From Daphnia pulex (Eukaryota > Arthropoda > Branchiopoda > Diplostraca > Daphniidae), in the NCBI RefSeq assembly GCF_021134715.1, contig NC_060025.1:2790001-2854000 (forward strand): DNA of 64,000 nt, in the 5' to 3' direction. A program made the translations under genes and the position numbers. This document shows positions 1 through 11,636 of the stretch, one piece after another (the first letter of the stretch is position 1; every line of letters starts with the position of its first letter). A model generated the notes under the pieces. That model was not told where the DNA came from. It was given only the letters and a program-made list of their open reading frames with translations, and searched no databases.

Positions 1-31
1 GTTAACAACCATTTTATGCTTTTTATATTAG

Positions 32-443
32 CGTCAGGCCAAATCGCCCTTCAACTGGAAGAAACAGAAGGCAAGATTGAGCAAATACTACAAAGCTTAT
101 CGCAACCGCTCCGATATGACTTGCGTACCAAATTCGACAAGCCTTTGTTCAAAAGAAGCGTAACTTCATTGGCTGACATCAAAGTTGGACAAGAACTCAG
201 AGGTTTATAATTACATTTTTCAAAGCTGTATCAATTTTTAATCAATTGCGATATTGATTAGGTCGAATCAACAATGTTACGGATTTTGGGGCTTTTGTAG
301 ACATTGGAGTAGGAAAAGACGCATTGTTGCATTCAAGCCGTATGAAAGGGAAAAAGGAGAGTCTTTCAGTTACCAATCAAATTTACGTGAAAGTTCTCAG
401 TATCGATGTGTCGCAACAGCGAATATCATTGGAACTAATTTAA
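32..443 (+). CDS. SRBD1: S1 RNA-binding domain protein SRBD1, 3' end (partial)
   Basis: This is the last part of a Tex-like RNA-binding protein; the 5' part lies before the window. Exons are 32-202 and 262-443, with the codon split g|gt across a 59-bp GT-AG intron, and TAA at 441-443. The first exon carries the conserved run FDKPLFKR followed by DIKVGQELRG, and the second encodes an S1 OB-fold beginning NNVTDFGAFVDIGVGKDALLH and ending in ISLELI. Both blocks match what I know of the SRBD1 C-terminus. The family binds RNA or nucleic acid through the S1 domain; the exact cellular role is poorly defined. The acceptor at 30-31 is the best guess for the exon start; 36-37 is an alternative. Confidence 0.85.
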
Positions 444-805
444 ATTTATGATATGATGAAATTGATTCCAATATGTTGAATGAAATGTTTTTTTCTCTGC
501 TTTAAATTACTGGTTAATTTCTTTGAATTATGAATTATCTCCTACGGTTTTTGAAATCTCAATTGAACAGTTGATGCGTTGAACACCAAATGTATTTTGT
601 GTCCATCTTGTGAGAGAAATTAGAGTTGGTTATTAGCGCCATTGAGTCATGTCTTCCCGTGTTGTTGTGTTGTCTGTATTTTAGTCTCCTCTGTACTTAT
701 CCGATATTCGAGAGAAGCATTGATTTTAAAGTTATTTAAAAAAGGATTCAAAAGTACTTTAAGCTTAAGAATTTTAAGGGTTTCCAGAAAATCAAGTATT
801 TCATT
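444..805 (+). other. SRBD1 3' flank and MGRN1 5' flank
   Basis: This 362-bp interval separates two genes in the same orientation. It must hold the SRBD1 3' UTR and the MGRN1 5' UTR or promoter. I see no TATA box and no further coding sequence. Confidence 0.5.
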
Positions 806-2931
806 ATGGGAATATTTGCAAGCCGAAATGGTGTTGTCACTGAGGACGTGACAGATCAGTCTTCAAACATAAATCCATTAATGTATCGTTATCCTCCTAA
901 ACAAGGAAATTATTTTTCGAATTATTTCATCATGGGAGGTGAGAGGTTTGATGTGCAACAGCCAGAAGCTTATCTGTTTGGGGACAACTCAGATCTCAAT
1001 TTCCTTGGGAATCGGCCTGTTCCTGTATGTTACCTATTTCACTTTTACATATTCATCTTAAGATATATTCAACATTAATATTTGTTTCTTTTAGTTTCCA
1101 TATTCAGCACCACAAACCAATGAACCAACAAAGACCCTTAGAGCCCTGGTGAATGTAAGGAAAGAATCTGTACGTTTTTTACGCACAGCACCTGCCTCAG
1201 ATAGGGGAGAGGAACCGTCTTACACTGTGGAATTTGTGTTCGATTCAGATGTTTCTTGTTCAGTTACCATATACTTTGGCTGTGCAGAGGAAGTCTTGGC
1301 ACGAGGAGTTCGGTAATTTAGCTTCCATAAAATCTTGTATCAATATTTAAATATATATTTTTTCCCTTTTCAGTTATGTATCTAGAAGTGGCTCTCCACC
1401 AGAAACATTCCATTATAAACCTGGGGCAGGACAAGTTTTTAGTCAGCCTACAGTAACCTGGAGCCCATGTAATATCCAGCAACCTCAAATTCAAGTCCAA
1501 ACAAGTATTAACACATCTGGCCAGTGGACAACACGGATAGCAGATAATTCTCCAGGAACAGAGGGAGACATAATCCCTGTAGTCATAGTGTGTGAAGCTG
1601 AAGAAGGGGATGGTATGTCTAAAAATATTCCATTATATTTCCACATAACTTGAAATTAAAATTATGACTTGTTTATTTCCAGATCCCAAACAACATCAAG
1701 CTACTTATTGTCTTATAGAACACTCCTCAGATGCATCATATGTGCTTAAAGCTTTAAAACAGAAGCTGTATGTAGATAATTTAGCTTATCTACTTCAGGA
1801 CATTTATGGAATAGAAAACAAACTTGTACACCACAGGGTAACAAATGTTCTAACTTATGTTTCAGGCAATTTAATTACTTAAATTTTACATAGGAATCGG
1901 AAGAGCCAGAAGCTGAGGCTGATGAAGATGATACTGGGTCAGTATTGGAAGACTGCGATCCAGAAGACGACGATGAAGGTGGTGGGGAATGCGTTATTTG
2001 CATGTCCGAGCCGCGAGATACCCTCATTCTACCTTGTCGACACCTGTGCCTGTGTCAACTATGCGCCGACAGTCTGAGGTATCAAGCCAATAACTGCCCT
2101 ATTTGCCGGGCCCCATTTCGTGCACTCTTGCAAATTAGAGCCTTGCGCAAGGTTCAGGGACCACCCACGGAAGTAAACAGCCTTTGTAATGTCGCAAAAA
2201 GAAAATCTAATTTAAATGTTTTTGTTTTGTAGTATACTCATCTTGATGACTGTGTTCCAATGGGCTATGAGGCCATTTCATTGCTGGAAGCTCTAAATGG
2301 TCTAACAGTCGCTCCCAGACGTCCCCGGCCTCGTCGTCCTCATAATACTACCGTAATACCTGTTGAAGCTACCAGTACTACTAACGCGCTTCCCGAGGAA
2401 ACCGTGATCAACGTTAATGAAGACAGCATTGGACCCATTTCTTCCACACTTTTGGAAGAAATTGAAAACGATACACTCAACGAAGAATCCACTTCAGAAT
2501 CTTTTGTCGAAGCAGTTAACACATTGTAAGATCATTTTATCTGTTTTACCACAATTAAATTAATTCTGAAACTTATAGTGGAAGCCGTATGGGATGGAAT
2601 CGTATGCAAAATGGTCGTCGATCGCTTGGGGCCGTTCCAGCTGAAAGTCCAGTAAGCGTCGTTTCCGCGGGTCAGGGTCAACTTCGTCGAACTCGCAGTG
2701 CTCATACTCGTCGACCACTCACGTGTGTTACTACACCAATAATATTTTAACTCGAAATGTTTACCTATCTTAATTTGTTTTCATAGAACTCCAAATGCCT
2801 CTCTGTTGGGACCTCGTGGTGCAACTTCGCCTAGTTTGCGTTCCAGCGGCGACAGCTGCAGTTCGGCTGATTCCACTAGAAGATTAGTTAAGCCAACCCC
2901 TTTAGCTAATCTCCCTCAAGGATTCGATTAG
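806..2931 (+). CDS. MGRN1: E3 ubiquitin ligase MGRN1/RNF157 (mahogunin-type), complete
   Basis: Eight coding exons: 806-1024, 1095-1312, 1374-1612, 1683-1837, 1894-2172, 2233-2525, 2579-2722 and 2787-2931; all junctions are GT-AG and in frame, giving 563 residues, close to the usual 550-580. The N-terminus MGIFASRN fits an N-myristoylation signal, as in vertebrate MGRN1. A long beta-rich domain (about residues 50-265, including [17 protein letters not shown] and [10 protein letters not shown]) precedes an acidic stretch and a C3HC4-type RING starting [18 protein letters not shown] at about residue 310 and ending CPICRAPF. The tail is Ser/Thr/Arg-rich. The family ubiquitinates trafficking substrates such as TSG101 and modulates melanocortin and Hedgehog signalling. 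I do not see the PSAP motif that vertebrate MGRN1 uses to bind TSG101. The start is the first ATG in frame and keeps the MG motif. Confidence 0.97.
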
Positions 2932-3411
2932 GAGTTGTGAGCGTCAAAGTTGCATTCGTTTTGATCGCGGTAGCACAAAAGAGCAAAGAATTAGTTGGTA
3001 AGATACTTAAAATTGAAGACAAGTGATATCCACATGACGAAAGGCAGAATCGACTTTGTTATTTTGAGCACCAACTTCGAAGTGGGTGTGGGCCTGACTT
3101 AATTATTTATCTTATTTTTCCTTGTTTAGTAAACTGATGAGGGAATCAATGTGTAGGGAACCATTATTATGATTAATTTATCTTTGAATTTATCCATCTC
3201 GCTTTCGCATCATTTATTATGTCCGGCAGCAGAGGATATTTTACATCCTACTACATGTCTTTTAATCGGGCTTGTTAATATTTTGTTCTAATTTCCCCTA
3301 TCTTGTATCGAATCTCAAAATTTGATTTTGTATTCTTCTTACCTTTTAACCTATCATTTCATCACACATTTGTTACATCAGTGAAGTATTATATTTACGT
3401 CTTATATTGGC

Positions 3412-3417
3412 AATAAA
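3412..3417 (+). terminator. Polyadenylation signal of MGRN1
   Basis: AATAAA followed by an A-run, about 480 bp after the stop. Nothing coding lies between 2932 and here, so this interval is most simply the MGRN1 3' UTR. Confidence 0.6.
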
Positions 3418-3814
3418 AAAAAGAATCGTCAGAATCATTCTCTCTTCGTTTATGCAGGAAAACATTTATTTCGCTTCGAAAACCTGGTTTCTGATTCTGT
3501 GATTCAGTGATTTGAAATTATAAATTCCAAACCAAATATCCCGCCATTTTATTTATCGACTTGGCAACGTTGTTATATCCAGCTTAGAAAAAAGTGGTCT
3601 GCCGTCTGCGAATTAAAAAATTTCGGAAATAACGTATATTTTTTACATTAGTTTTGTTTTCTATGCGTGAATGTCTTAGAGAATACAGGAACATTTTGTT
3701 AATTCTTTTTGCATTACAATTTCTATTTAATTTATTATTGCCTATTTTTAAAATAAAACAAGCATTAAAATCTAAATAAACTTGCACAACTTTAGCCTAT
3801 GACGATTTGAAATC

Positions 3815-3834
3815 TAGTGGTGCCCCCTGGTGGC
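3815..3834 (-). promoter_or_regulatory. CTCF-like binding motif
   Basis: On the minus strand this reads TGCCACCAGGGGGCACCACT, an almost perfect match to the CTCF core (CCASYAGRKGGC). It lies 400 bp after the MGRN1 poly(A) signal, at the edge of the gene-free region, which suits an insulator or boundary. Binding is inferred. Confidence 0.55.
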
Positions 3835-4221
3835 ATCCACAGCGGATCCCGCATTTTAGCCCCCCATGGGCAGACGATGACGATGACGATGACGAATTAT
3901 GGCGACCCAAATAAGTGAGCAAGTCTGCAAAAGTGACGTAGACGTTTTATTTTAGCCGACCGATTAAAAGACTAACTTTATCCGTCATGTAATATAAAAT
4001 TTCAACAAGCAATGAACAATCCAAGTTTCGTCTCAGTGCGGCTGCAATGGCGTCTATACTTTTTTAACCTCATTCAGTTTGGTGTGCGTATGGTATGGCT
4101 CAAACTTTCCAGACCATGATGGCCAACACATTCTTCTCGAAAATCTCTTCTCTGTTAAAGATAATTAGTTCACCTCCCATCAAATTGAAAGATTGGTTAA
4201 CTGTGTCAAATGAAAGATCAA

Positions 4222-4396
4222 ATTAAGAAACCAGATGTCAACTCTTCAGTGTTCTTCAGCCTTTGTGTTTCGTCAGGTATCAGTCATAGTCTGCTTTAGT
4301 TACAATTACTTTCACCCCCCAAGGAATCTGACAAGAATTGTATCCTTTTCTAAAATGGCATTATTGTAAGCAATAGGTAATTTTATGGGTTAAACT
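4222..4396 (+). repeat. Dispersed inverted repeat, copy 1
   Basis: Closely matches the reverse complement of 15651-15835, with small indels. Shared blocks include CTCTTCAGTGTTCTTCAGCC, GTCTGCTTTAGTTACAAT and TCCTTTTCTAAAATGGCAT. It lacks an obvious ORF. Similarity falls off sharply on both sides, as for a small mobile element or a segmental copy. Confidence 0.8.
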
Positions 4397-5250
4397 ACAA
4401 CTGCTAAAATTTTAAACATTTAAGTGCTACACAGTTCAACAGTCAAGTTTTGTTAGATTTCTGTGCTTTTCCCTCATTTCTTGAATTGAATCTTATCAAA
4501 TGTGTTTATTTTGTATGGAATGTAGGCTAGACGGTGACTGAAGAACTGTTATAGGCACTTGCCGTGAAGAAATACAGATTGGAAGAAACCTCCACCACCA
4601 AGAGCACATTTTGTAGGTATAACATCTCTCTCTCGTAACCTAAAACTTGGGTTTGGAATTCTTTATTTAATTTGTTTTTGTTATTTCCATCGCACCCGAG
4701 TCCGTGACTGACTCTTTTGTCTTGTTGCTGTTCCTTTTTTTATTTTATTTTGAAATTGTTTTTGTTCCTCGACTTACCTTGAGCCAACCCAAAAAGCTGG
4801 TAAACTCGCTGCTCTGTGAAAGAGGATCATTTGTTGGAGGAGTTGTGCGGGGATTTTTATTTGATATTGAGAGAAAGTTAACGTTGATGCTTTTGTAGCG
4901 GCAGGAATAATGGGCTCGCAAGTCCAAGTTTCGTGTCATCATGTATGTAGTTTGATGTATAATGGGGGAGATAGAGCACTAGTGGCAGGTTACTGCTTAC
5001 TACCAGTTGTGTAATGCCAGGGCAGAAGGGACTACTAGTAGTAGTGTGTACCCCCTCCTCTTCTTCTTTCCTCAGAGTTGCCCGTAATGAACATGTTCAT
5101 GACTCTAGGCAGTCGACATAATCGTTTCATGTCAGGCTGTTAGGGGGGCTGTTACTGATACAAACGCCCCGGCCCCTGCTCCCGTGTGTTCCTCTTCTTT
5201 TTATGCTGCTGGTAACAGTGGTGCACCGACCGGAGTAACTACGACGACTG

Positions 5251-5273
5251 CTACTACTACTACTACTACTACT
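5251..5273. repeat. (CTA)n microsatellite
   Basis: About eight CTA units, preceded by related GACGACTG sequence. Confidence 0.9.
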
Positions 5274-7820
5274 CTTTGCTAGTACCGAATAGGGCAATAT
5301 ACTTAATGGTGGATATCGGTTGATTGTTACACGACTCTATACCAGCATTTTTTTCTTTTCTTTTTCGCTTTCCTGGCAGGCCCGTTAAATTGATATTTAT
5401 TTTCCCATTGTTGTTGTTGTTGCTGCTGCTTCTGTTGTTCTGCCGCAAATGTGGCGCACACACATTCATGCGCTTGTTTATTTTTACATGCAGTTTTTTC
5501 TCTTTGTTTTTCCCTCCCGTTCGTGCGCACCATTAGTTTGCAACTGCTATTGTGTGACTCTAACGGCCTCTATAACATTTTCCTCTTTTTTTATTTAATT
5601 ATTTTATTTTTTTCAAGTGAGAAAAAGGGACGCCCCAAATCGCTCGTTATCGTCCCTCTCTTTTGTTTTGTTTTTATTATTTTTATTTTCCTTGTTTGTT
5701 GCGTCACTTGATATCTATAACCCAAACTTGGTTGTGTTAGGTGTTAGGTTCTCTCTCTTTTTTCCTACGGGTTAAAATGTTGATCCGCCGGTCACGTCTG
5801 TTTAGATGGCGATAGATTGGCTCTCGACGCATCGTTTGTCTTCATCTTCCCGGATTTTCTTTTTTTTCTATTTGGAAGAAAAACAAGAAAGTTTTTGGGT
5901 GGTTTATTTTTCCCCCTCTCGTTGTTGATGTTGTTTGGAGAGTCGAACCGAAGTAAATTTCAACAGGTTTTTTTTTTGTTTTGTTATATGACGGTGACGA
6001 ATAGGCGGCAGAGAATAGGCTAATAACTAAGATTAACTCTTAGATGTTGTGCCTGCTTTTGCTTTGCCTTTTTTTTTTCTTGTTTGCTGATTCATATTTT
6101 TTGTTTGTGTGTTGGGGGGTTTTCTGGCTTGCCACACCCACAAAAACCGATAAGAAATATGTTGAAAAACGGCCGCGGCTGCTGCCCGCAGTCTGTGTGT
6201 TGGGAGGGTAGAAAGTGAGGCGGACGGATTGATCCCGGCATATAAATCACGGGTGATGGCGGGATCTTTTTTTCTTTTATGTATTTCTCGGCCTCCTTTT
6301 TTCTTTCTCTCTCTCTCTCTCTTATTTTTCATGTCGTTGAACTAAGCTAGTTAATACCTCTACCTCCCTCCTTCTGCCTCCTACACCCTCCTACCACCAC
6401 CACCATTGCCTTGCATCCGCCGCCGACTTTTTTTCCTTCTTTTCCCGGCGACTTTTATTACATCAAAAGTCTCGCCAATATCTGTCTGTCTCTACATAGG
6501 GAAAAGAGTATCGATATAAACATAAATATGAAAGGCAATCCAATTTGTTTCGCCACCGGCAAGTTCGTGGATCTTTCTCGTCGTTGCTTTTTTGCCTTTG
6601 AACTTTTTTCTTTTTCTTCTCCTTTTTCTCCTTGCCATCGCTCCTCCTAGCCAGGAGCAAAAAAGGTGCGCCAGAGAGAGAGAGAGAGGGGAACGTTCAC
6701 TTGTATTTCATCCCGCGGGACTGGCAAAGGGAAAGAAGAAAAAAAGAGGAGGAAGAAGAGGCACAACACACACACACACAAGAATATATGGCGTCTCTGG
6801 TGGCTGGGAAAAAGAACCGGACCAGACCGAACCGAAAGTGAAAATTTACTCAACTTTTATTTTTTACCTTTTTTATTTTTTATTTTTTACTTTTACTTTT
6901 ACTTCCTATTTTTTTTTTTTTTTTCGGGAGGTTATACACTATTGTTATTCGCCAACTGGGGAAAGACCACCAAGACTTTTTCCTGTGGGTGGTGATGGTG
7001 GGTGTTTTTTTTTTCTCTCCTTTTAACCTCATGCGGGGAGAGTATCAAGTCTTCACAACCGACTCTTGTCTGATGGCCGTCAGTTTTTTTAGTCGGGTTT
7101 TGATGATGATGATGATCATCATTTTCTTCTTCGTTATGTCTTGTGTGTGTGTTTTACCCGTAAAGAGAGAGGGTGGGTGGGATGGTGCACTCCACCTTAT
7201 TGGAGGTTGATTCGAGCCGACGGCTCCGCCAAGATTACCCCAGAGATTCCGCTTTTGCCTAGATGTTGAGGAGGGCCAGGAGCTCTCTTATCATCTCTCT
7301 CTTTATTTCTCTCTAATGTCCAGATTTTCCAAATAGAAAATGGCCACATTCGTATAAATATCTCCTCCTCCCACCCCTACCGTCTGTTCAATGCGCCATC
7401 AAAAGCATCCGCAGATGATGATGCAATGGACCGTGTTTTCTTCATTACTCCCCCGGAAAGATGTGTGGTGTAGGATTATACGACTGCGGTCAACAGAAAA
7501 TGTGCGTCCGTTTTTATATTTTTTTTCCCCTTGGAAAATGAAATAGACGCGATCCTTGGAAGGAACAAAAATGGCGATGGAAGGAGAAAAAAAAGAAAAG
7601 TCGTTGGCAGCGGAATATTGGAGCGGAAAGGAGCTGAGCTGCTCACATCTGAAGTGTTGCGAATCCAAACTGTGTGTGTGTGTCTGTGTGTGTGTATGGG
7701 CTATCATCTGGCATCAAAGGGCAATTTGAACTTGACGACCCACAGGCGTTGTGAGGGGTAATGAACCAAAGGGCCTCTCTCTCCCTTTTGCGTGCCACAC
7801 AATATCAAATGATCACTGTC

Positions 7821-7840
7821 TGTGTGTGTGTGTGTGTGTG
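7821..7840. repeat. (TG)n microsatellite
   Basis: Ten uninterrupted TG units; a shorter, interrupted TG tract lies about 150 bp upstream (7672-7694). Confidence 0.9.
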
Positions 7841-9118
7841 CAGACGGACTCGTTCCCCGGGTTAGGAGCCACCTAGCACACCCTAGATCCTAGCCCTGGG
7901 TGTCTGGATGCTTTGATTTCATTTTTTTTTTAAGTTTGGCAGCCATTGCGTGAGCTGCAAGGAAGGAAGGAAGAGACCAGCGGTAGAATCTAGAAAATGT
8001 TTAATTACATATGATAGGGTCGGCGGTCTATATTCACATCTCCTAAAAACGCGGACCCTGGCTCCTTGTATTTTTTCATTTCGTTTCTTTTCTTTTCTAG
8101 TCGGCTCTCATTATCCAACCATGTTGATGCGTGTGTGTGTGTGCCGGGCGCTCTTCCGGGGGGGGGGGGCAGCACCCTCTGTCTGATACCTGAAAGCGTC
8201 GTCTCGCATGCCGGACGCCCAACTCCGCTTTTTTATTTTGTGTTTTATTACATTCCGTCTTCTAAGTTTCTCCGCCATCCTTCACTTTTGTATGTGCATT
8301 GCCTTTTGCATGCATGTGCCGGATCTTTTTTTTTTATGCTATCCCGACGGCCACGGACAACCACCCACACTGCTGTACTCTACGGCTGGGCTATTTGACA
8401 GGCTATATATTTCCTTATTCCGGAATGGTTAGACGTGGTAGTCATCATCTATTTTGACCGGATCTTTTTTTTTATGCTATCTCGACGGCAGTGGCGGAAG
8501 TTTCTTTGTCCGTCTGCGTTTGACCGAGTCGGTGGCGGCGGGTCTTCCGGTCGACTACATTTCCATCCATCTCTTTTTCTTCTTCTTTTTCTTCTTCGTC
8601 TTTCGGTCTGTTTTCTACATTTTTTATAGCCGCGCTACCGCTTGTTTGCCGATTCTATTTCTATTTATGCCAATAGCGTTTCCCAAACAAAAGATGAACG
8701 TCGTTCTTTCTTTTTGGTATTCTTATATCTACGCCGAAAGAGTATTAGAGAGTAGTAGTTGTTCCGCCACTTTTGTTTCGGATGTCAAACGTGTCTCCCC
8801 CCTTCCTTTTTTTTGTGTCTGCCCGTCTCTCCTGCGAAGGGGTGGGGAAAAGGAGAGGAGGATAGAAATTACAGTATCTCCTTTTCTATTCCCTTTTTTT
8901 TATTTTCTTTTTTCCTCTTTTTTACTTGAATGTCTATGAAAGATGATTGAAGAGATGAAAGTAACGCGTGGAAGCGTTTGAATAGGATCGACTTTGGGTC
9001 GGTCGGTCCATCCGCGTTGTGTAGATCTGAGAGAAGGGTGGGGGTTTGGGGGAGAGGAGGAGGAAGAAAAAAGGAGGACGGCCCGGCTGGCCCTGTCGAG
9101 TCCCGTGATTGTTATTGA

Positions 9119-9139
9119 CTTGTGTGTGTGTGTGTGTGT
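9119..9139. repeat. (TG)n microsatellite
   Basis: About ten TG units. Confidence 0.9.
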
Positions 9140-9333
9140 TCGAATTCAATTTCGTTTCAGAGACGAAATGACATTGACGGGCGCCACCTCTTCCTTATCC
9201 CTCGCTACCACCATCGATGGGTCTCTCTCCTTTTCTCTCACTCTCTCTGCCTTGGGCCTATTGGGTTGTTGCTGTTGTTGTTGTCATAACACCCGCCCGA
9301 CCGTGTCTACTGTACCGAAAAAAACTCTACGGA

Positions 9334-9354
9334 CGACGGCGGCGGCGGCGGCGG
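9334..9354. repeat. (CGG)n microsatellite
   Basis: Seven CGG-type units in a GC-rich patch of otherwise AT-rich DNA. Confidence 0.85.
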
Positions 9355-9733
9355 CCCTGCAGAAAAGTTGACAGTCTTTGCGAGAGGCCAAAATGGGCTT
9401 TAAAAAAAAATTTGAGCAGCAAATGCCAAAACAAGAGAAAATAGATAGAAAAAAAAGGGAGATACTAAGAGATTTTGGGGCGGTTGATTGGACGAATAGG
9501 TAGTAAGCGTGGCTAGCAAGCCAAAGTGGAATGTATGTCGCCTTTCCCTCCAGAATAAAAATCTAATCAAATCAATTGTTATTGTGTGTTGCTAGGCCGG
9601 GGTGGAAAGAGATGAAATCCTCCCCCCTCCCAAAAAAAAATTTATTTTTAACTCTATCTCTAATTCTCTATTTTTAACTAACTCTTTCTCTCTTTTAACT
9701 TTTTACTCTTCTCTCTGCTCTTCCAGCCATAGA

Positions 9734-10838
9734 ATGACGGGAAGGAAAGATGGATCAATATGGATCAATATGGAGGTAATGAATCCAACGGATGAGGCCA
9801 CAGACGACGGCGATGGCGATATCGAAACCGCAGCCGCAACCCTCGTAACAGCCGCAACTCGTCCTATCCAACCCCAGCGTCCTCCCCCCCCCCCCCGCAA
9901 AAGTACTGGGTCAGTCGTGTTGTGTAAGTTTTATTTATTCGTTATTTTGATTGATTAATTTATTTTATTTTATTTTTTTCATTCCGGTGAACCAGAGACT
10001 TTTTCCTCCCACATCGATTGACGAGAGCGGCCGCCCCTGCCGCCCCTGCCGCACTGCCCTCCTAACGTCCCGGCCGCCACTACCGTCCCGGCCGCGCCCT
10101 GGGTTCGTCGTGTTGTGTAAGTTTTATTTATTCGTTTTTTGATTGATTAATCTATTTTTTTAATTTTTTCATTCCGGTGAACCAGAAATTTCTTCGTCCC
10201 GGCCGCCCCTGCCGTCGATGCCCCTCTGCCCCGCCGCTCGCGGAGACGCAACCGCCGTCGTCGGTCCAGACAAAGCAGCCGCCGCGTCGCTGCGGCCCCT
10301 GCTGATGTCGCTGCGGCCCCTGCTTCAGTAAGTCATTCCTCGCCCGTCAATGTCGATTTCTTTCGTGTGCATTATTTTTATTCGTATTCGTTATTCGTCG
10401 AATAAATGAAGGTTATTCGTTATTCGAGCTACGTTCGAATCACGAAAAACCTTATTCGACAGAACACTGAATTTTATTAATATTTTTTTTTTATTTCAAC
10501 AGGTTAATACTAACGTGAACCAGCTGGCCTCAGCTGGCCTACTAACAGAGTTTTCTTCACTTATCGTCGTCATACTGGCCTTTAATTTCGCCCTTACAAA
10601 CATGGGTTTGGGTATAAATGTATGTTTGCTGGTTTCCTTAGTGTTCAAAATAATTAACACGTGCTGGTGTTTAGCGGTGAACTCAGACAAGAAAGAGAAC
10701 AGGGGGAATTTTAAGTGTCAATGTCTTATGTCCCAAATACTGTCTGGTCTGGTGATGTGTTTCACCATTGGCGTGGCAAAATTGACGAATGACGGTCTTT
10801 TTTTCAAAAACGCCACTCAAGGGGGGGGGGGGAATTGA
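9734..10838 (+). CDS. Uncharacterised membrane protein of a small local family (copy A)
   Basis: I do not recognise this family. Proposed exons are 9734-9921, 10186-10327 and 10503-10838. The first ATG after a strong polypyrimidine acceptor (CTCTTCCAG at 9718-9726) is at 9734. The best-supported part is exon 3: 111 residues with about three hydrophobic segments, the conserved block AVNSDKKENRG between segments 2 and 3, and a TGA at 10836-10838. It is clearly related to the copy at 14939-15268. Exons 1-2 encode an acidic, then Pro- and Arg/Ala-rich leader. Exon 2 to exon 3 joins in phase 0. Exon 1 to exon 2 stays open only with the non-canonical donor choice GTGTAA at 9922; the better donor at 9924 gives an immediate stop. 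A 193-bp-offset duplication in this area clouds the model. A Gly run ends the protein. Confidence 0.4.
9914..10201 (+). repeat. Tandem duplication of an exon-intron junction (193-bp offset)
   Basis: The block at 9914-10010 recurs at 10107-10201. Each copy contains the donor context TCGTGTTGTGTAAG, the same short T-rich intron, the acceptor TTCCGGTGAACCAG and then a TTTCCTCCC- or TTTCTTCGTCCC-like exon start. GC-rich CCGCCCCTGCCG sequence follows both. An intron with both splice sites has therefore been copied in tandem with its flanking exon. Confidence 0.85.
10409..10453. repeat. Imperfect hairpin inside the copy A intron
   Basis: The arms 10409-10428 and 10434-10453 (AAGGTTATTCGTTATTCGAG and TTCGAATCACGAAAAACCTT) are reverse complements at about 17 of 20 positions with a 5-base loop. 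TTATTCG units also occur just upstream. Confidence 0.7.
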
Positions 10839-10932
10839 TGTTTTCTTTTTGGCGGTGGTGATCTAATGATTCCCGAAAAATGATTTTGTATTTTTTCTCT
10901 TTGTTTTTTTTCTTATGACCATATTAACCTAG

Positions 10933-11202
10933 CATTCGTTCGTTTCCACCAACCAACACTCTGCTCCGGAATACTCTGCCTCTCCTTCCTATGTAACCCC
11001 GGGCACCCTTTTGCCTTTATTACGAATTCGTGTTCTTACGCCGCCTCAAGATCTTTTAATGGAAAACACTGGACGCGCTGACGTTTATTGTGTGTTGGGC
11101 ACAGGAGATTGTCAGGCCACAGAAATGTACCACTACGCGGATGCAACACCTGATTTTTATTCCAACAGTTACTGTTCCGATTCGTTCGCTAGTATTGAAT
11201 AA
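10933..11202 (+). CDS. Possible terminal coding exon, unknown protein
   Basis: An open frame of 89 residues starts right after an acceptor-like CCTAG at 10928-10932 and ends with TAA at 11200-11202; this TAA overlaps an AATAAA (11198-11203). The translation contains YSASPSYVTPGT and LLRIRVLTPPQDLLMENTGR and is not low complexity. It could be the 3' exon of an unrecognised gene or of an alternative form of the membrane-protein gene upstream. I do not recognise it. Confidence 0.3.
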   Translation, partial: HSFVSTNQHSAPEYSASPSYVTPGTLLPLLRIRVLTPPQDLLMENTGRADVYCVLGTGDCQATEMYHYADATPDFYSNSYCSDSFASIE

Positions 11203-11636
11203 AACAAAAATTTATGGTAATTTCCAATCTCGTTATTGACGCTTCTAAGTTTAAGTTTATTCGAATAGCGTGGTTCCACTACCTTTGGGCAGCATCGAGT
11301 TGGGTAGTTGGGTAATATCGTTTATCGGTTTCAACATGTAAATTCTAAATTTTTCTACGGGATTCTGTACAGTCTAATGAATGTAATCCAATTTAATTTA
11401 TTTTAGTCTAATTTGGTTTCTGATGACCCAATAAGGGTCCCTAAACGTGCCCCCTCCCCAAAAGGTTTTTACAAGGATTGTCCTGACGCCAGCTTGGACA
11501 TCTAGAATTAGAGGGGTCTTGGCGTCTGGCCTCTGTCAATCCACTTTATGAAGGCAGAAGGTTAAATTAAATTTTCTAGTCCTATCTGTAAAGGCAGAAC
11601 GCCAAAAGCTTGACGATACTTCATTTCTCCCCACAG

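Larger units (their letters stand above)
3431..9660. other. Gene-free, microsatellite-rich region
   Basis: About 6.2 kb with no ORF showing domain content. It has many T-runs, CT/GA tracts, TG tracts and trinucleotide repeats; the longest open frames (for example 6592-7026) translate to low-complexity Phe/Lys/Arg runs. Because a strong polypyrimidine acceptor sits at 9661-9726, part of this region may be the first intron of the gene at 9734. Confidence 0.6.

Noticed and set aside
6592-7026. 144-codon ORF on the plus strand
   Set aside because: Translation of CT, GA and T runs; low complexity throughout.
8454-8939. 161-codon ORF on the plus strand
   Set aside because: Phe/Leu/Ser-rich translation of T-rich DNA; no recognisable motif.
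10429-10447. tRNA T-loop-like GTTCGAATC
   Set aside because: No acceptor stem, D arm or anticodon arm could be fitted around it; it is part of a palindromic hairpin.
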